From Micrococcaceae bacterium Sec5.1 (GTDB taxonomy: Bacteria > Actinomycetota > Actinomycetes > Actinomycetales > Micrococcaceae), in contig CP143430.1 of the NCBI GenBank assembly GCA_039636795.1, positions 2,976,001 through 3,040,000 on the forward strand: a stretch of 64,000 nucleotides of DNA, written 5' to 3'. The notes beneath the pieces were generated by a model. It was not told where the DNA came from. It ran no database searches and was given only the letters and a program-made list of their open reading frames with translations. Below, piece by piece: positions 26,068-33,079 of the stretch; within the stretch, counting starts at the first letter, position 1, and every line of letters starts with the position of its first letter. The position numbers and the translations under genes are program-made.

Positions 26068-26982
26068 ATGAGCCCTTTTCCGCAGACGGCAGCCACCATC
26101 CGAACAGCCGCAGCCGTGACCGACCAACACGGTGACGTCGCCCAACTCCATGGAGTGGGCGTGCTGTTCCACGAGGGCCGATACTACGCATGGGGTGAAG
26201 AAAAAAGCGCAGGAGCACTCTTTACCTCCGTCGAGTGCTACTCAACCGAGAACTTCGCCGTATGGCGCCACGAGGGGACTTCCCTTCGCAGGGAAGCAGC
26301 CGGCGATCTGGGTCCACAAAGGATCGTTGAGAGGCCGAAGGTGCTTTTCAATTCCGCCACGGGGTATTTCGTGATGTTCCTGCATATCGACTCACCCGAC
26401 TACGCCGAAGCCAGACTTGGTTTCGCCCGATCAACATCACTCATAGGCCCCTATGAGTACCTGAGGAGCTCCCGTCCGCTCGGCAATTCAAGCCGCGATA
26501 TTGGCGTGTACCAGGAGACCTCCGGCCTCGGTGTGCTGATGTCTGAAGACCGGGAAAACGGGTTGCGTCTATACCGCCTCGCGCCGGACTATCTGAGTGT
26601 TGAGTCTGTTCTTTCCACCACTCTGAAAAATGATGGAAGCCATGGGTACGAATCGCCGGCTTTGGTACGCGTTGATGGTTTGTATTATCTGTTTGGATCA
26701 GACTTGACCGGCTGGAACATGAACGACAATAAATTCGCAACCGCCTCCCTTGAGGGGCCATGGTCTGAATGGCATGATTTCGCTCCATCCGGCAGCCGAA
26801 CGTTTGATTCACAGGTCAGCGCCATAGTCCCTGTCCTCGGATCCAGCAGTGTTTCCCACGTCTACATTGGCGACCGCTGGAACCAGCACGACCTCTACAA
26901 CTCCCTCCCCGTCATCCTTCCCATCAGCATTGGAGGCGGGCACGCCAGTCTTAGCTGGCGGGACGAGTGGTGGTTGGACTGA
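26068..26982 (+). CDS. GH43-like five-bladed propeller glycosidase, exo-galactanase-type
   Basis: 304 residues, a bare catalytic propeller. HGVGVLFHEGRYYAWGEEKS, then ECYSTENFAVW, IVERPKVLFN, GYFVMFLHID, SRDIGVYQE, GYESPALVRVDGLYYLFGSD and LTGWNMNDNKFATA follow the pattern of GH43 subfamily 24/34 exo-beta-1,3-galactanase-like enzymes. The ERPKV and ESPA glutamates are the candidate catalytic residues. There is no signal peptide or binding module, whereas characterised relatives often carry CBM domains. The 3' end overlaps the convergent lacI copy 2 by 32 bp. Together with the GH36 and GH35-like genes it suggests a galactan or arabinogalactan substrate. Confidence 0.8.
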   Translation: MSPFPQTAATIRTAAAVTDQHGDVAQLHGVGVLFHEGRYYAWGEEKSAGALFTSVECYSTENFAVWRHEGTSLRREAAGDLGPQRIVERPKVLFNSATGYFVMFLHIDSPDYAEARLGFARSTSLIGPYEYLRSSRPLGNSSRDIGVYQETSGLGVLMSEDRENGLRLYRLAPDYLSVESVLSTTLKNDGSHGYESPALVRVDGLYYLFGSDLTGWNMNDNKFATASLEGPWSEWHDFAPSGSRTFDSQVSAIVPVLGSSSVSHVYIGDRWNQHDLYNSLPVILPISIGGGHASLSWRDEWWLD

Positions 26983-28033
26983 CGGCGGCAGTTGACTCCC
27001 GGATAACGAGCTCGGGCTTAACGGCCGAGGAACCGGGAGCCTCGCCAGTGGCCACTGTTGCGGCAAGAAGTGCAAAAGCCCTAGCTCCCAGGTCCCGGAA
27101 ATCCTGCCGCACGGTGGTCAAGGCGGGCCGCCACATAGCCACGTGCGGCTGGTCGTCGAAGCCAACCACCGACACGTCCTCCGGGACGCGCTTGCCGCTG
27201 TCGAGGAGGGCACTGATCACGCCGATGGCGACATCGTCATTGCCGCAGAAAACCGCAGTGACGTCATCTCTGGCTGCAAGCTCTTTCCCCACGCGGTAAC
27301 CGCTGGCCGGCTCCCAGGTTGCGTGCAATACCGGCGGGACCGGGGCACCCGCAGCCGTCAGGGCCGCCCGCCATCCTTCGGTGCGGCCCGAGTGCTTTCC
27401 CATCGTCGGAACTGAAACGTGATGGACAGTTTGGTGCCCGAGCGACAGCAGGTGGTTGGTTGCGTCCCTCCCGGAACCGCGCTCATCCAGAAGCGCCGCC
27501 GGAGTTTTTCCAGTCCGTCTGCTTCCCCCTCCGGCCGAGACCAAGGGGACAGATTTCGGGAACGCTTTCACTGCAGCCAGGCCCGGCCGGTCGAACTCAA
27601 GGATGATGACGCCAGCCACCGGCTGGGAAAGGACGAGGTCGATGGCCGCGTTGACGGCGTCGTCGTCGTCGGACTCAATCACTGAAATGATCACTGAGAG
27701 GCCCGCGGCCCGGGCCGCCTTCTCGACGCCCTCGATGGTCTTGGCATAACCGTAATTCGAAGTTGCTCCAGTCAACACGGCGACCATCGATCGTTTCCCG
27801 GATCTGGTAGCCCGGGCAGCACCGTTGGGCCTGTAGCCGAGCTCTGCGACAGCTTTCATTACCCGTTCGCGGAGTTCCGGTGCAACATACTTGCTGCTGG
27901 TCAGAACACGCGAAACCGTGGGAACGGACACCCCCGCTGCCTTGGCGACGTCGCTCAGCACGGGAATCTTCTGCTTCAAGGGGTAGTCCGGAATCTTGGT
28001 CACAGTCCTCAGAGTAACCGCACTTCCCGCCAT
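26951..28033 (-). CDS. LacI-family repressor, copy 2
   Basis: 360 residues from ATG 28033. The helix-turn-helix PVLSDVAKAAGVSVPTVSRV with LTSSKYV and the hinge GYRPNGAARATRSGKRSMVA are almost identical to those of the LacI at 22745-23806. The effector domains also run in parallel (LSQPVAGVIILEFDRPGLAA; GNDDVAIGVI; VVGFDDQPHVAMWRPALTT). The two are clear paralogues from a local duplication. A LacI-type operator candidate at 28059-28074 lies just upstream, suggesting autoregulation. Slightly different effector pockets could let the locus respond to two sugars through one set of operators. Confidence 0.93.
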   Translation of the reverse strand: MAGSAVTLRTVTKIPDYPLKQKIPVLSDVAKAAGVSVPTVSRVLTSSKYVAPELRERVMKAVAELGYRPNGAARATRSGKRSMVAVLTGATSNYGYAKTIEGVEKAARAAGLSVIISVIESDDDDAVNAAIDLVLSQPVAGVIILEFDRPGLAAVKAFPKSVPLVSAGGGSRRTGKTPAALLDERGSGRDATNHLLSLGHQTVHHVSVPTMGKHSGRTEGWRAALTAAGAPVPPVLHATWEPASGYRVGKELAARDDVTAVFCGNDDVAIGVISALLDSGKRVPEDVSVVGFDDQPHVAMWRPALTTVRQDFRDLGARAFALLAATVATGEAPGSSAVKPELVIRESTAAVSPTTTRPAS

Positions 28034-28058
28034 GTCATGGGAAGCTCCGGGCTGTGGA

Positions 28059-28074
28059 GGTAATCGTTATCTTC
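28059..28074. promoter_or_regulatory. Third LacI-type operator candidate
   Basis: GGTAATCGTTATCTTC matches operators A (15331-15346) and B (15442-15457) at most positions of GG-n-(A/T)A(A/T)CGTT(A/T)TC. It lies 26 bp upstream of the ATG of lacI copy 2 and overlaps the end of the neighbouring hydrolase gene. Confidence 0.5.
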
Positions 28075-28885
28075 ACGTCAGGTCGTCGAAGTCTCCTCGC
28101 GCCCAGGCTGCATGCCGTTGGGCCGAATCGTGTAGAACCGCTTTGGCTCCGGAGGCGATGACGTTGTTGAAGTTGCCGTAGATCCTGTCGAACGTGAGTT
28201 CTTCCAGCTGCGCCGCCACCCGCAATGCTACTGCCCCCGACAGCGGCAGATGATTCGGGTAGCTGCGCATGAAGGCGACGGAGCGGCGGTCTGGATTAGG
28301 AAAGACGCTGTCGCCTGTCAGCAGGACCCCTTTGCCGCCCGCTCCTGCAGTCCAGTGCGCCACTGCGCTGCCGGGGAAGTGGCCTCCGGTCTGGTGCAGT
28401 GTCAACCCTTCGGTGATGGTCCTGCTGCCGGTCCAGTAGGAGATGACTGGATCATTACGGCCAACCCATCGCCGGTCGGCGTCCGCCACAAGCACAGGCA
28501 CGTCGCCAAGCAGGCGTGACCATTCCACCTGTACCCCGAACATGTGGGGATGACTCGCTGCGATCGCCACAACGGGGCCTCGCTCAAGGACTGCTTTCAC
28601 AGTGATGTCATCAACGAATCCAACGGGATCCCACAGCAGCGAACCCTCTGGTGTCACGACAAGTTGGGTAGTTTGGCCGATCCCGACTTTCGGCGCGGTT
28701 CTGATGCCGATTAGCCCGGGCTCGTTCTCCTCCAGCAGTAACTGCTGGCCGGCCTGCGCCAACTCGTCGAGTGAAAGCCACTTTTGCCCGTCCTCGGGCA
28801 CGTACTGCCGCTCGTCGGTGCAGATCGGGCAGAGTTCGGGCGTCGGCTCGTCGCGTTCGACGGCGCAGGTTGCGCAGATCAGCAT
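28073..28885 (-). CDS. Metallo-beta-lactamase-fold hydrolase with N-terminal zinc ribbon
   Basis: 270 residues. The first 22 residues form a CxxC-x12-CxxC mini zinc ribbon (CATCAVERDEPTPELCPIC). The MBL fold follows but with a divergent metal site: ASHPHMFG replaces the canonical HxHxDH, while TGGHFPGSAVAHW and LLTGDSV supply the later His and Asp ligands. Such proteins hydrolyse esters or thioesters or are of unknown activity. Start ATG 28885 has a good GAAGGGGAAG site. It is probably co-transcribed with the SnoaL-like gene 17 bp upstream. No link to the sugar locus is evident. Confidence 0.82.
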   Translation of the reverse strand: MLICATCAVERDEPTPELCPICTDERQYVPEDGQKWLSLDELAQAGQQLLLEENEPGLIGIRTAPKVGIGQTTQLVVTPEGSLLWDPVGFVDDITVKAVLERGPVVAIAASHPHMFGVQVEWSRLLGDVPVLVADADRRWVGRNDPVISYWTGSRTITEGLTLHQTGGHFPGSAVAHWTAGAGGKGVLLTGDSVFPNPDRRSVAFMRSYPNHLPLSGAVALRVAAQLEELTFDRIYGNFNNVIASGAKAVLHDSAQRHAAWARGDFDDLT

Positions 28886-28902
28886 AGCTTCCCCTTCCCG
28901 GC

Positions 28903-29322
28903 TTAGGACCCGGTCGGATGCGGCCGGCGCCCGGATAGATTTTCAACGGCTTGCTCGATCCCCACTGCCTCGGCTTCGACGTCCTCCATATACAGCCTGC
29001 CGGACGTGATCAGGCCGTCGTTTACTTCGAAGAGTGTGACCCCACGGGCTTGGAAGGGTTGCCCGTCGGTACGATTACCGGTCCATGACCATTCTGTCCA
29101 TGTGGTGTTTCCGTCGTCGACTGAGCGGATCGATTCTGTCCGAAAGTCAGGTATTCCAGCGAACATCGCAGCCCAGTTCGCGTGCATCTGACCCCTGCCT
29201 GTGAAAGTACGGCCAGGGTGGGCAGGCTGCTCGCTGTGGTAGTTCTCGTGGAACAGAGCTTCCATCGCTTCGGGATCGTGGGCGTTCATCGCCAGCAAGA
29301 GCCGGTCTATGACTTCACTCAA
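28903..29322 (-). CDS. SnoaL/NTF2-like protein
   Basis: 139 residues. MSEVIDRLLLAMNAHDPEAM, then FHENYHSEQPAHPGRTFTGR, WAAMFAGIPDF, and VTLFEVNDGLI match the SnoaL-like polyketide-cyclase/ester-cyclase branch of the NTF2 fold. These proteins act as small isomerases, hydrolases or binding proteins. The start is weakly defined: TTG at 29322 directly follows AAGG. It precedes the MBL-fold gene by 17 bp. The partner reaction is unknown. Confidence 0.75.
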   Translation of the reverse strand: MSEVIDRLLLAMNAHDPEAMEALFHENYHSEQPAHPGRTFTGRGQMHANWAAMFAGIPDFRTESIRSVDDGNTTWTEWSWTGNRTDGQPFQARGVTLFEVNDGLITSGRLYMEDVEAEAVGIEQAVENLSGRRPHPTGS

Positions 29323-29601
29323 CCTTGGTTTCCTTCCGCTCAGTGTTTGCCACCTTCAACCGCGCTTCTGGACGCGCGTGATGAGATGCCCAGTCTGGCG
29401 CCAATTTACGCGCAATCAGCCCTCCACTCCAGACCCTGTATCTGGGGCAGGGTGTGGATTTCATCCGGGTCTGGTTCACGCTCTGAACTAAAACCCGTGC
29501 GTGTACAGCACGTACAGCAGGTAGAGCCGTGAACCTGCGGCCAGTCAGGGATGTAGCCTAAGACCCTAAGTCCATCCCTGAACCAATAGAGGTAGCACTG
29601 A
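29323..29601. other. Intergenic region upstream of paaX-like gene with small repeats
   Basis: No convincing gene in this 279-bp divergent gap. Near its right end are two direct copies of GTACAGCA (29503-29510 and 29512-29519), the first embedded in an imperfect palindrome CGTG-n9-CACG (29496-29512). They lie about 85 bp before the paaX-like start and could be its operator; support is weak. Confidence 0.35.
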
Positions 29602-30495
29602 ATGGCCAAGGCCGACGCCGCGCCGGACGTTGCCCCGACGCCGCGCCACCAACACTTGATCGTCACTGTCTATGGCTTGTATGCCCGGCATCAGGACGGA
29701 ACGTTTGCGATCGCGGACCTCGTACAACTCCTGGGAGACCTGGGAGTTGAATCAGCCGGAGTACGTTCGTCCGTGTCGCGGTTGAAGAAACGCGGAGTCC
29801 TGGTCAGTGTCAAACGCGGGAATTCTGCGGCATACAAGCTATCGCCGGAACTCGAGGACGTTTTCAATGCCGGTGACGAACGGATTTTCGCTCCCCGTCG
29901 TGCGGACAAAGACGACGCATGGCTCCTCGCCTCTTTCTCGGTCCCCGAGACACAGCGGCACTTGCGACACAAGCTCCGGAGCATCCTGACCCGTATTGGC
30001 TGTGGGCAGGTGTCTCCGGGGTTGTGGATCGCACCCGGAAATCTTGCGTCCGACGTCGAACACCAGCTGCGGCGGGCCGCGCTCATGGACTACGTGGAGC
30101 TCTTCAAGGCAACCCATCTGACCGGCGGCCACCTGGAGGAGAAGGTGGGCCAATGGTGGGATCTGCCCTCGTTGGAAACCCTGTACACGGACTTCATTGC
30201 ACGGCATCAGCCCGTACTCGATCGCTGGGAGAACCACGAGGAGGAGGCTGGGGCGTCCAAACTGCTGAAGCAGGCCTTTGTGGATTACGTTCCCATAGTC
30301 ACGCAATGGCGGAGGCTTCCCTATATGGACCCTGGGCTCCCGGAAGAATACCTGCCGGAAAATTGGCATGGACTGGCCGCACAGGAGCTCTTCACCAAAC
30401 TGCACGAGCTATTGGGTCCGAGGGCCCAGGATTATGCGCTGTCCGTCGTCGGATCACCTGCGGAACCAGATGCGGTAGCAGTCGCATCCCCTTAA
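29602..30495 (+). CDS. PaaX-family transcriptional regulator
   Basis: 297 residues. The N-terminal winged helix reads HLIVTVYGLYARHQDGTFAI, then LVQLLGDLGVESAGVRSSVS and LKKRGVL, followed by DAWLLASFSVPETQRHLRHK, the conserved PaaX central region, and a C-terminal PaaX-C part with WRRLPYMDPGLPEEYLPENWHG. PaaX proteins repress phenylacetate-type aromatic catabolism and respond to acyl-CoA ligands. No paa genes are in the window; its nearest neighbours are the convergent indole/isatin-like operon (across a strong terminator) and the divergent MBL/SnoaL genes. It may therefore control a CoA-ester sensing switch for one of these. Confidence 0.9.
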   Translation: MAKADAAPDVAPTPRHQHLIVTVYGLYARHQDGTFAIADLVQLLGDLGVESAGVRSSVSRLKKRGVLVSVKRGNSAAYKLSPELEDVFNAGDERIFAPRRADKDDAWLLASFSVPETQRHLRHKLRSILTRIGCGQVSPGLWIAPGNLASDVEHQLRRAALMDYVELFKATHLTGGHLEEKVGQWWDLPSLETLYTDFIARHQPVLDRWENHEEEAGASKLLKQAFVDYVPIVTQWRRLPYMDPGLPEEYLPENWHGLAAQELFTKLHELLGPRAQDYALSVVGSPAEPDAVAVASP

Positions 30496-30520
30496 GAACT
30501 GTGTGAAAGTACGCAACGGC

Positions 30521-30559
30521 GGAAAAGGTTGGGGCAGCATTGCGCCCCAACCCTTTTCC
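30521..30559. terminator. Bidirectional terminator between paaX-like and TPP-enzyme genes
   Basis: A long inverted repeat pairs GGAAAAGGTTGGGGC with GCCCCAACCCTTTTCC, one base bulged, across a short loop. A-rich and T-rich ends flank the GC core on either strand, so it can stop transcription both ways between convergent genes. Confidence 0.85.
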
Positions 30560-30575
30560 AACGCACCACCCAGGA

Positions 30576-32252
30576 TCAGTGTCCTTGGAAGGCCTCCGCC
30601 AGCCACCAGGAGCCACCATCCGAGGCGATCTTGGCATCGATCACCAAGGGCCGGTCCTGTCCGCCATCGCGGAACGCGGCAACCCATTCCCGTACTGGTT
30701 GAAGGTCCTCCAGCGTCCGGACGGTCACGCCGTCGGCTCCGTATCCCCGGGCGATCGCGGCAATATCCGTCTCCGGGAAGGACACGCTGCCCAATTCCTC
30801 TTGCGTGTGGTGCTCCGCGAAGTGATGGACTTCAGCGCCGTACGCGGCATCGTTGTAGACGATGCAGACCAGCGGCAACTTCAGCCGGACGGCGGTCTCC
30901 AGTTCGCTGATGCCCATCAGGAACCCACCATCTCCGGCCCCCAGGACCGGCAACCGCTGCGGTTGCGCTATGGCAGCGCCGATCGCCGTGGAGAGGCCAA
31001 GGCCAATCGCCTGGAATGCCTGGGTAAAACAGAACCCGAATTCGTCCGGCACCGCCAAATACTGGCTCGGGTAGCCCATGAAGTTGCCCGAATCCACTGC
31101 GACAATCCGGTCGGCGGGAAGGATGGTATCCAGGTCCCGGCTGATGACCCGTGGGTCGATCGACGTCGCAGTGCCAAGGTCCGGAGTCTCCACGTCCCGC
31201 CACCGTGCACTCTGTTTGATGGCCAGGGCGTTCTGCTCGGTGCGGTACTTTTCCGCCGCAGCAGGCTGGATCGTCCTGAGGACGTCCAGGGCGTCCTCGG
31301 CCGTGAGGGCGGAATCACCCAGCACGCCCAGTGTGATCTGCCTGTTGGCGCCCAACGAGGAATCTTCGACGTCGATCTGCACTACTTTTGTTCCCGCCGA
31401 GATCAGCCGGCCGTGACGCATGGTCCACATATTCAGGGTGCAACCCCACCCGATAATCAGGTCCGCTGAGGTAATAAGCTCCGCGGTCAGGGGAGAGGAG
31501 AACCCGCCGGAGATGCCCAAATTGTGGGAATCGCCGTTGAACAGCCCGTTCGCGACAGCCGAGGTCGCCACGAGTGCCCCCGCATGCCGGGCCAGGGCCA
31601 GGATGGAATCCCGGGCGCCCCTGCCGCCGCGGCCCGCTACAAACACGGGACGTTTCGCGTTCGAGATCAGCTCCACCAACTGGTTCACTGCGCCGGTATC
31701 CGGACGAAGCCGCGCCGGTACAGGCACGACGACGGTACTCACCGTGTCTGCCGCGGATCCGCTTTGGACATCCAAGGGCAAGCTCAGGACCACGGTCCTG
31801 CGCTCGTTCACCGCTGTTCGGAAGGCCCGGACCGTATCCGCTACAGCCGTTTCGGGGGAGTGGATCCGTTCCGCCACGGCCCCGACACTGCGCGCCAGTG
31901 CATCCTGATCGATCTTGAAGTTGGACCGGATGGCCGCCGCCTGCGTATCGGCAGTCAGCACAATCATCGGTGTGCGGCTCTTGGCAGCTTCTCCGACGCC
32001 GGTGATCGCGTTGGTCAGGCCACATCCTTGGTGCGTGGTTACCACACCCACCTTGCCCGACATCCTGGAGTAGGCATCGGCCATGGTGGCAGCGCCGCCC
32101 TCATGGCGGGCCGCGGTGTACGGAATTCCGGCGTTCATCAGCGTGCTCGTGATGTCGAAGTTGCCGCTACCCACCACCCCGAAGACGTGACCGACTCCCA
32201 GTTTTGCCAGAGTCTGGCCCACCAGCGTGGAGACCCTTACCTGCTCGCTCAT
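30576..32252 (-). CDS. Thiamine-diphosphate-dependent decarboxylase/lyase, acetolactate-synthase-like (copy 1)
   Basis: 558 residues with the three-domain TPP fold. The catalytic Glu is in YTAARHEGGAATMADAY (about residue 50). A central Rossmann-like domain has VFVAGRGGRGARD. The C-terminal TPP motif is GDGGFLMGISELETAVRLK followed by the NDAAYG magnesium ligand. No FAD- or acetolactate-specific context is present. It overlaps the upstream cyclase gene by 4 bp (ATGA), so the two act in sequence. Since the cyclase resembles isatin hydrolase, the natural inference is decarboxylation of the 2-oxoacid that enzyme produces (isatinate, a benzoylformate analogue) to 2-aminobenzaldehyde or anthranilate. 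A second, very similar copy is at 50012-51727. Confidence 0.88.
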   Translation of the reverse strand: MSEQVRVSTLVGQTLAKLGVGHVFGVVGSGNFDITSTLMNAGIPYTAARHEGGAATMADAYSRMSGKVGVVTTHQGCGLTNAITGVGEAAKSRTPMIVLTADTQAAAIRSNFKIDQDALARSVGAVAERIHSPETAVADTVRAFRTAVNERRTVVLSLPLDVQSGSAADTVSTVVVPVPARLRPDTGAVNQLVELISNAKRPVFVAGRGGRGARDSILALARHAGALVATSAVANGLFNGDSHNLGISGGFSSPLTAELITSADLIIGWGCTLNMWTMRHGRLISAGTKVVQIDVEDSSLGANRQITLGVLGDSALTAEDALDVLRTIQPAAAEKYRTEQNALAIKQSARWRDVETPDLGTATSIDPRVISRDLDTILPADRIVAVDSGNFMGYPSQYLAVPDEFGFCFTQAFQAIGLGLSTAIGAAIAQPQRLPVLGAGDGGFLMGISELETAVRLKLPLVCIVYNDAAYGAEVHHFAEHHTQEELGSVSFPETDIAAIARGYGADGVTVRTLEDLQPVREWVAAFRDGGQDRPLVIDAKIASDGGSWWLAEAFQGH

Positions 32253-33052
32253 GCGACCGGCTCCGATGCTGTGCTTGCAGGGCTCTCAACCAGCGCATAA
32301 ACGCGGCTGGGGCTTCCCGTGCCGCCGACGATGGGCAGGGGTGCAACCACCAGCGTCGCGCCGGTGACTGGGAGGCGGTCAACGTTCCGCAGCGACGTCA
32401 CACCGTATTTGTCCGCGCCGAGCAGGAACGAATGGACGGGGAACATCGGGTCCAGCGTGGCTGCCTGGCCGGCGTCGATGCCGACCGTTTCCACGCCGAA
32501 GCCGCTGATGGATGCATTTCCGGCGAGCCATTTGGCACCAGCCGCGGAGACCCCCGGAGTGTGGGGACCGGCGTCGTCAGCGTTCATGAAGTCCGCAGCG
32601 TTACCGCCGCGGGTGGACCAGCCGGTGCGGAAGATGACCCAGCAGTTTTCCGGGAAGGGGCCATGCTCCTGCTGCCACTGCTCGAAGTGTTCGGGCTCCA
32701 GCAGGAAGTCGGGGTCCTGGGCGGCTTCGGCGCTCTTGTCAATCACCACCGCCGGCCCCACCAGGCGGTGCGGCTCTATCTGGTCCACGGACTTCCCGTC
32801 CTTGCCCGTGATCCAGTGGACGGGAGCGTCCAGGTGCGTCCCGGCGTGTTCGCCCACCGTGACGTCGTTCCACGCCCAGGCCGGTCCGGCGTCGTCGAAA
32901 TTGCTGACGGGAGTCAGCGAAAGCCCAACCGTATTGGCCAGGGGTTGGGGAAGATTCAGAATCGGGGTATCACCGCTGAGCGGGGTGGTGAGGTCGACGA
33001 CGTCGATGGCGCCGGATGACAAGGCTGCGGTGAGCTCATTTAGAACAGACAT
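32249..33052 (-). CDS. Isatin-hydrolase/kynurenine-formamidase-like cyclase family protein (copy 1)
   Basis: 267 residues. The metal-binding signature HxGTHxDxPxH is present as EHAGTHLDAPVHWI (about residues 68-81). VDLTTPLSGDTPIL at the N-terminus and the late GVETVGIDAGQA, plus FPVHSFLLG, are typical of the cyclase family that includes bacterial kynurenine formamidase and isatin hydrolase. These are Mn or Zn enzymes that open amide rings. The AGGAG site and ATG at 33052 are well placed. Coupling to the TPP enzyme (ATGA) and upstream StyA-type oxygenases favour isatin hydrolase: isatin to isatinate. That substrate is inferred; arylformamides are the alternative. Confidence 0.85.
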   Translation of the reverse strand: MSVLNELTAALSSGAIDVVDLTTPLSGDTPILNLPQPLANTVGLSLTPVSNFDDAGPAWAWNDVTVGEHAGTHLDAPVHWITGKDGKSVDQIEPHRLVGPAVVIDKSAEAAQDPDFLLEPEHFEQWQQEHGPFPENCWVIFRTGWSTRGGNAADFMNADDAGPHTPGVSAAGAKWLAGNASISGFGVETVGIDAGQAATLDPMFPVHSFLLGADKYGVTSLRNVDRLPVTGATLVVAPLPIVGGTGSPSRVYALVESPASTASEPVA

Positions 33053-33079
33053 TGTTCTCCTGTCGGGTTGATGTGTGGT

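Noticed and set aside
30576..32252. TPP enzyme as biosynthetic acetolactate synthase
   Set aside because: No ilvN/ilvC neighbour, coupled instead to an isatin-hydrolase-like cyclase, and duplicated with that partner at 49203-51727.
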